Shown here: positions 61,410-64,000 of the stretch, in pieces
How the letters are laid out: each line of letters opens with the position of its first letter
Numbering within the stretch: position 1 is the first letter of the stretch
Program-made: the position numbers and the translations under genes
From: Pacificoceanicola sp049803835
GTDB lineage: Bacteria; Pseudomonadota; Alphaproteobacteria; Rhodobacterales; Rhodobacteraceae
Length of the DNA: 64,000 nt
Direction of reading: 5' to 3'
Assembly: GCF_049803835.1 (NCBI RefSeq)
Contig: NZ_JBNAGK010000002.1
Coordinates: 445,690 to 509,689, forward strand
Notes under the pieces: generated by a model
The model's database searches: none
Told to the model about the DNA's origin: nothing
The model's input: only the letters and a program-made list of their open reading frames with translations

Positions 61410-62000
61410 TCAGTCGTTGGCGAACCCCGGGGGAACGCGGCGTGCGGGGCTGTCGATGACGGCGTAGACGCCGCGGCGTTCCATGATCGCGCCGGACCGC
61501 AGCGGACAGGTCGGAAAAATGATCACCGACGCAAGAGCATTCAGCCCCCGGCGTCGGTCGTAGGGAGCCGTGAACCGGTTCATCGCATCGACCCGTGAGA
61601 GCGGCTCCTTGAGCGAAACCCGCTGCAGTACCAGCGCCGTGGTGCCGGGAGGAATCGGCCGCAGGGCGTGATCTCATTTTTCCAAGGCCGCACCGAAGTC
61701 GTCATGAACCCAGGTCGTTTCGACGGGCGTTCCCTCCTTCGGGTCCACGAAAGTGACTTTGGAGTTGAAATGCCTGTCGGCGTAGGTGCAGAAGGTCTGC
61801 TCCGAGGCGTTGGTCAATTCCGCCTCGATGCGTCCCGGTTCGGTAAAGCGCAGGATCCGGAGAGAGACGACCGGCGCGATGTCCGCCTGTGTTTCGGCCC
61901 GGTTGGCTTCGAAGCGCTCCGAGTTGTAGGGCTCCGTGCCATCGCAACCCATCGCCAGTCCGCAAAGCAGGAGCACTCCCACTCCCTGCCATATCCGCAT
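61410..62000 (-). pseudogene. Lipoprotein gene interrupted by an in-frame UGA
   Basis: The frame begins at ATG 62000 with GGGAGG upstream and a lipobox-like GLAMGC, and reads 108 residues to a TGA (61674-61676). Past the TGA the same frame continues with 87 more codons of coding-like sequence (DHALRPIPPGTTALVLQRV... ending FAND) to another TGA at 61410-61412. Either the gene has been broken by a point mutation (most likely), or the stop is read through. It lies antisense between small exported genes and cobT. Confidence 0.7.
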
Positions 62001-62097
62001 CGCCGCCTCCCACCCAACCAACCGGCCCGGTGATCCGGGCACGAAATTCCCGCCGCTCCCCCTTGCCAAAGGGCCGCGTCCGGGGGAAACGTGGCAT

Positions 62098-63978
62098 ATG
62101 AGCAAGCCCACCGACAACCCCGCCGATCCGTTCAAGAAGGCCCTCGCCGAGGCCACCAAGGTGATGGCCGATGACCCGGAACTGACGGTGTCCTATACCG
62201 TCGACCCGTCCGGCGTCAGCGGAGATGCCATGCGCCTGCCGCAGGTCTCGCGGCGGATGACGCGGGAGGAGGTGCTGCTGGCGCGGGGCACGGCGGATGC
62301 GCTGGCGCTGTACCGGCGGTATCACGATGCCGGGACGCACACCCGTTATGCCCCGCCGGGGGACATGGCGCGGGAGCTTTACGAGGCGATGGAGACGGCG
62401 CGTTGCGAGGCGATGGGCGCGCGGGACATGCCGGGCACCGCCGGCAACATCGACGCCAAGATCGGCGCTGAAGCGGTGCGGCGTGGCTATGGCCAGATCA
62501 AGGCGGCGACGGAGGCCCCCCTGCCGGTGGCGGCGGGCTACCTGATCCGGCATCTGGCCACCGGGCGCGATCTGCCGCCGGAAGCGGCGAACGTGATGAA
62601 CCTCTGGCGCGACTTCATGGAGAAGCAGGCCGGGGAGACGCTGGAAAATCTCGACGACGTGCTGAACGACCAGTCTGCCTTTGCCCGGCTGGCCCGGCAG
62701 ATGATTTCCGATCTTGGCTATGGCGACCAGCTTGGCGACGATCCCGACAGCGAGGATGACGAGGCCGAGGACGAGGGCCAGGAGGACGGGCAGGACGACG
62801 AGGAACAGCCCGACCAGTCCGGGGACGACGACGACAGCGGCGAGGAGGCGGACGCCTCCCCGGAGCAGTCGCAGGACGAGACCATGGACCCGAGCCAGGC
62901 GCAGGTCTCGATGGACGACGCCGCCGATCAGGAGCTTGGCGACGAGACGGAGATGCCGGAAGGCGAAGCCCCGCTGGATCCACCGCCCCCCGCGCCCTTC
63001 TCGGAGGCCGATCCGGATTACAAGGTGTATTCCACCGAGCACGACGAGGAGATCCTCGCTGAGGACCTGGCGGAACCTGCGGAGCTGGAGCGGCTGCGGG
63101 CTTACCTCGACCAGCAGCTGGAGCCCTTGAAGGGCGCGGTGTCACGGCTGGCGAACAAGCTGCAGCGCCGCCTGCAGGCGCAGCAGAACCGCTCCTGGGA
63201 ATTCGACCGGGAGGAGGGCATCCTCGATGCGGGCCGTCTGGCGCGGGTGGTGGCGAACCCGACGACGCCGCTCAGTTTCAAGGTCGAGAAGGACACGGAG
63301 TTCCGCGATACGGTGGTGACGCTGCTGCTCGACAACTCCGGCTCCATGCGCGGGCGGCCGATCTCGATTGCGGCAATCTGCGCCGATGTGCTGGCGCGGA
63401 CGCTGGAGCGCTGCAACGTGAAGGTCGAGATCCTCGGCTTCACCACGCGGGCGTGGAAGGGCGGACAGGCACGCGAAGCCTGGCTGAACGCGGGGCGCGA
63501 ACAGCAACCGGGACGGCTCAACGACCTGCGGCACATCATCTACAAGGGTGCGGATGCGCCCTGGCGGCGGACGCGGGACAACCTCGGCCTGATGATGAAG
63601 GAAGGGTTGCTCAAGGAGAACATCGACGGTGAGGCGCTGGAATGGGCGCATCGGCGGATGGCGGGACGACCCGAGGCGCGGAAGATCCTCATGGTGATTT
63701 CCGACGGGGCGCCGGTCGATGACAGCACGCTGTCGGTGAACCCAGCGAACTACCTCGAGAAGCACCTGCGCGACGTGATCGCCATGGTGGAGAAGCGCAA
63801 GCAGGTGGAATTGCTGGCCATCGGCATCGGCCATGACGTGACGCGGTACTATGACCGCGCGGTGACGATCACCGATGTCGAGCAACTGGCCGGGGCGATG
63901 ACCGAGCAGCTCGCGTCGCTTTTCGACAGCGATCCGCGGGCGCGGGCGCGGGTCATGGGGATCAAGCGCAGCGCGTGA
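62098..63978 (+). CDS. cobT: Cobaltochelatase subunit CobT
   Basis: A 626-residue cobaltochelatase subunit that pairs with CobS (and CobN) to insert cobalt into hydrogenobyrinate diamide. An N-terminal helical domain (residues 1-220) is followed by a very acidic stretch (~220-310: DSEDDEAEDEGQEDG), a central region, and a C-terminal von Willebrand A domain with the MIDAS motif DNSGSMRG near residue 415. ATG 62098 (MSKPTDNPADPFKKALAEAT) matches the family N-terminus; the longer upstream frame is rejected. Confidence 0.97.
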   Translation: MSKPTDNPADPFKKALAEATKVMADDPELTVSYTVDPSGVSGDAMRLPQVSRRMTREEVLLARGTADALALYRRYHDAGTHTRYAPPGDMARELYEAMETARCEAMGARDMPGTAGNIDAKIGAEAVRRGYGQIKAATEAPLPVAAGYLIRHLATGRDLPPEAANVMNLWRDFMEKQAGETLENLDDVLNDQSAFARLARQMISDLGYGDQLGDDPDSEDDEAEDEGQEDGQDDEEQPDQSGDDDDSGEEADASPEQSQDETMDPSQAQVSMDDAADQELGDETEMPEGEAPLDPPPPAPFSEADPDYKVYSTEHDEEILAEDLAEPAELERLRAYLDQQLEPLKGAVSRLANKLQRRLQAQQNRSWEFDREEGILDAGRLARVVANPTTPLSFKVEKDTEFRDTVVTLLLDNSGSMRGRPISIAAICADVLARTLERCNVKVEILGFTTRAWKGGQAREAWLNAGREQQPGRLNDLRHIIYKGADAPWRRTRDNLGLMMKEGLLKENIDGEALEWAHRRMAGRPEARKILMVISDGAPVDDSTLSVNPANYLEKHLRDVIAMVEKRKQVELLAIGIGHDVTRYYDRAVTITDVEQLAGAMTEQLASLFDSDPRARARVMGIKRSA

Positions 63979-64000
63979 GGGGTTTCGGCTTGCCTTCGGC

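Noticed and set aside
61410..61676. Selenocysteine or programmed readthrough at the internal UGA
   Set aside because: No selenocysteine-type family, no SECIS-like hairpin noticed and no sel genes in view; a nonsense mutation is simpler, so kept only as an alternative.
1..64000. tRNA, rRNA, transposase, integrase or phage genes
   Set aside because: Looked for typical motifs on both strands and saw none; absence judged by eye only.

Overview
This window is chromosomal DNA of a GC-rich alphaproteobacterium. Gene content and gene order point to Rhodobacterales (Roseobacter group): a FolE2-type GTP cyclohydrolase, MetZ under a SAM-II riboswitch, CarD beside the seven-iron ferredoxin, a bet choline cluster, CobS/CobT, a VPLPA-CTERM protein, and many short DUF proteins typical of that order. 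This assignment is inference from gene families; no rRNA or other taxonomic marker is present. I recognised no tRNA, rRNA, CRISPR array, insertion sequence or prophage.

Layout. 1-4.5 kb (minus strand): 3' part of trkH, a DUF1127-like gene, folE2, and metZ with its SAM-II leader. 4.7-7.6 kb (plus): an alpha/beta hydrolase and a Kef-type K+/H+ antiporter. 7.7-12.9 kb (minus): a TPR protein, Suv3-like RNA helicase, S4 RNA-binding protein, FdxA and CarD, all codirectional. 13-20.3 kb (plus): SCP2 protein, lysophospholipase-like hydrolase, a DNA-end-processing exonuclease and ATP-dependent ligase pair, an outer-membrane barrel, oligoendopeptidase F. 20.3-23.5 kb: small stress and unknown genes, including a local duplication of the end of a DksA-like gene. 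23.6-27.5 kb (minus): betI-betC-betA (choline sulfate to choline to betaine aldehyde) with a palindromic BetI-type operator. 27.6-33.4 kb (minus): small protein, DMT exporter, LysE-type exporter, a membrane-anchored NB-ARC/TPR STAND ATPase, a membrane protein and an exosortase-type substrate. 33.6-37.3 kb (minus): yfgM-bamB-der, an order also seen in gamma-proteobacteria. 37.7-43.5 kb (plus): an RND pump whose adaptor has an exceptionally long coiled coil and whose permease has extra hydrophobic segments. 43.5-53 kb: DUF2256 mini-protein, PepN, SDR, acyltransferase, lytic transglycosylase and GatB. 53-58.5 kb: PRC-barrel protein, J-domain protein, and an envelope-stress cluster of ECF sigma factor, anti-sigma factor, fasciclin protein and MsrB. 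58.6-64 kb (plus): cobS and cobT, subunits of the aerobic cobaltochelatase, separated by small genes and one lipoprotein gene interrupted by an in-frame UGA.

The most unusual signals are non-coding or structural. They are: four families of dispersed intergenic elements (35-bp GGTGAGCA palindromes just after stop codons; GGGTGGGTT palindromes; two related ATTT/AAGAAGA elements); a tail-to-tail intergenic region holding five GGTTAAC sites and a 14-bp perfect palindrome; the in-frame UGA; and the membrane-anchored STAND ATPase translationally coupled to an exporter gene. No complete, clearly new defence or biosynthetic system could be proven from the sequence alone.
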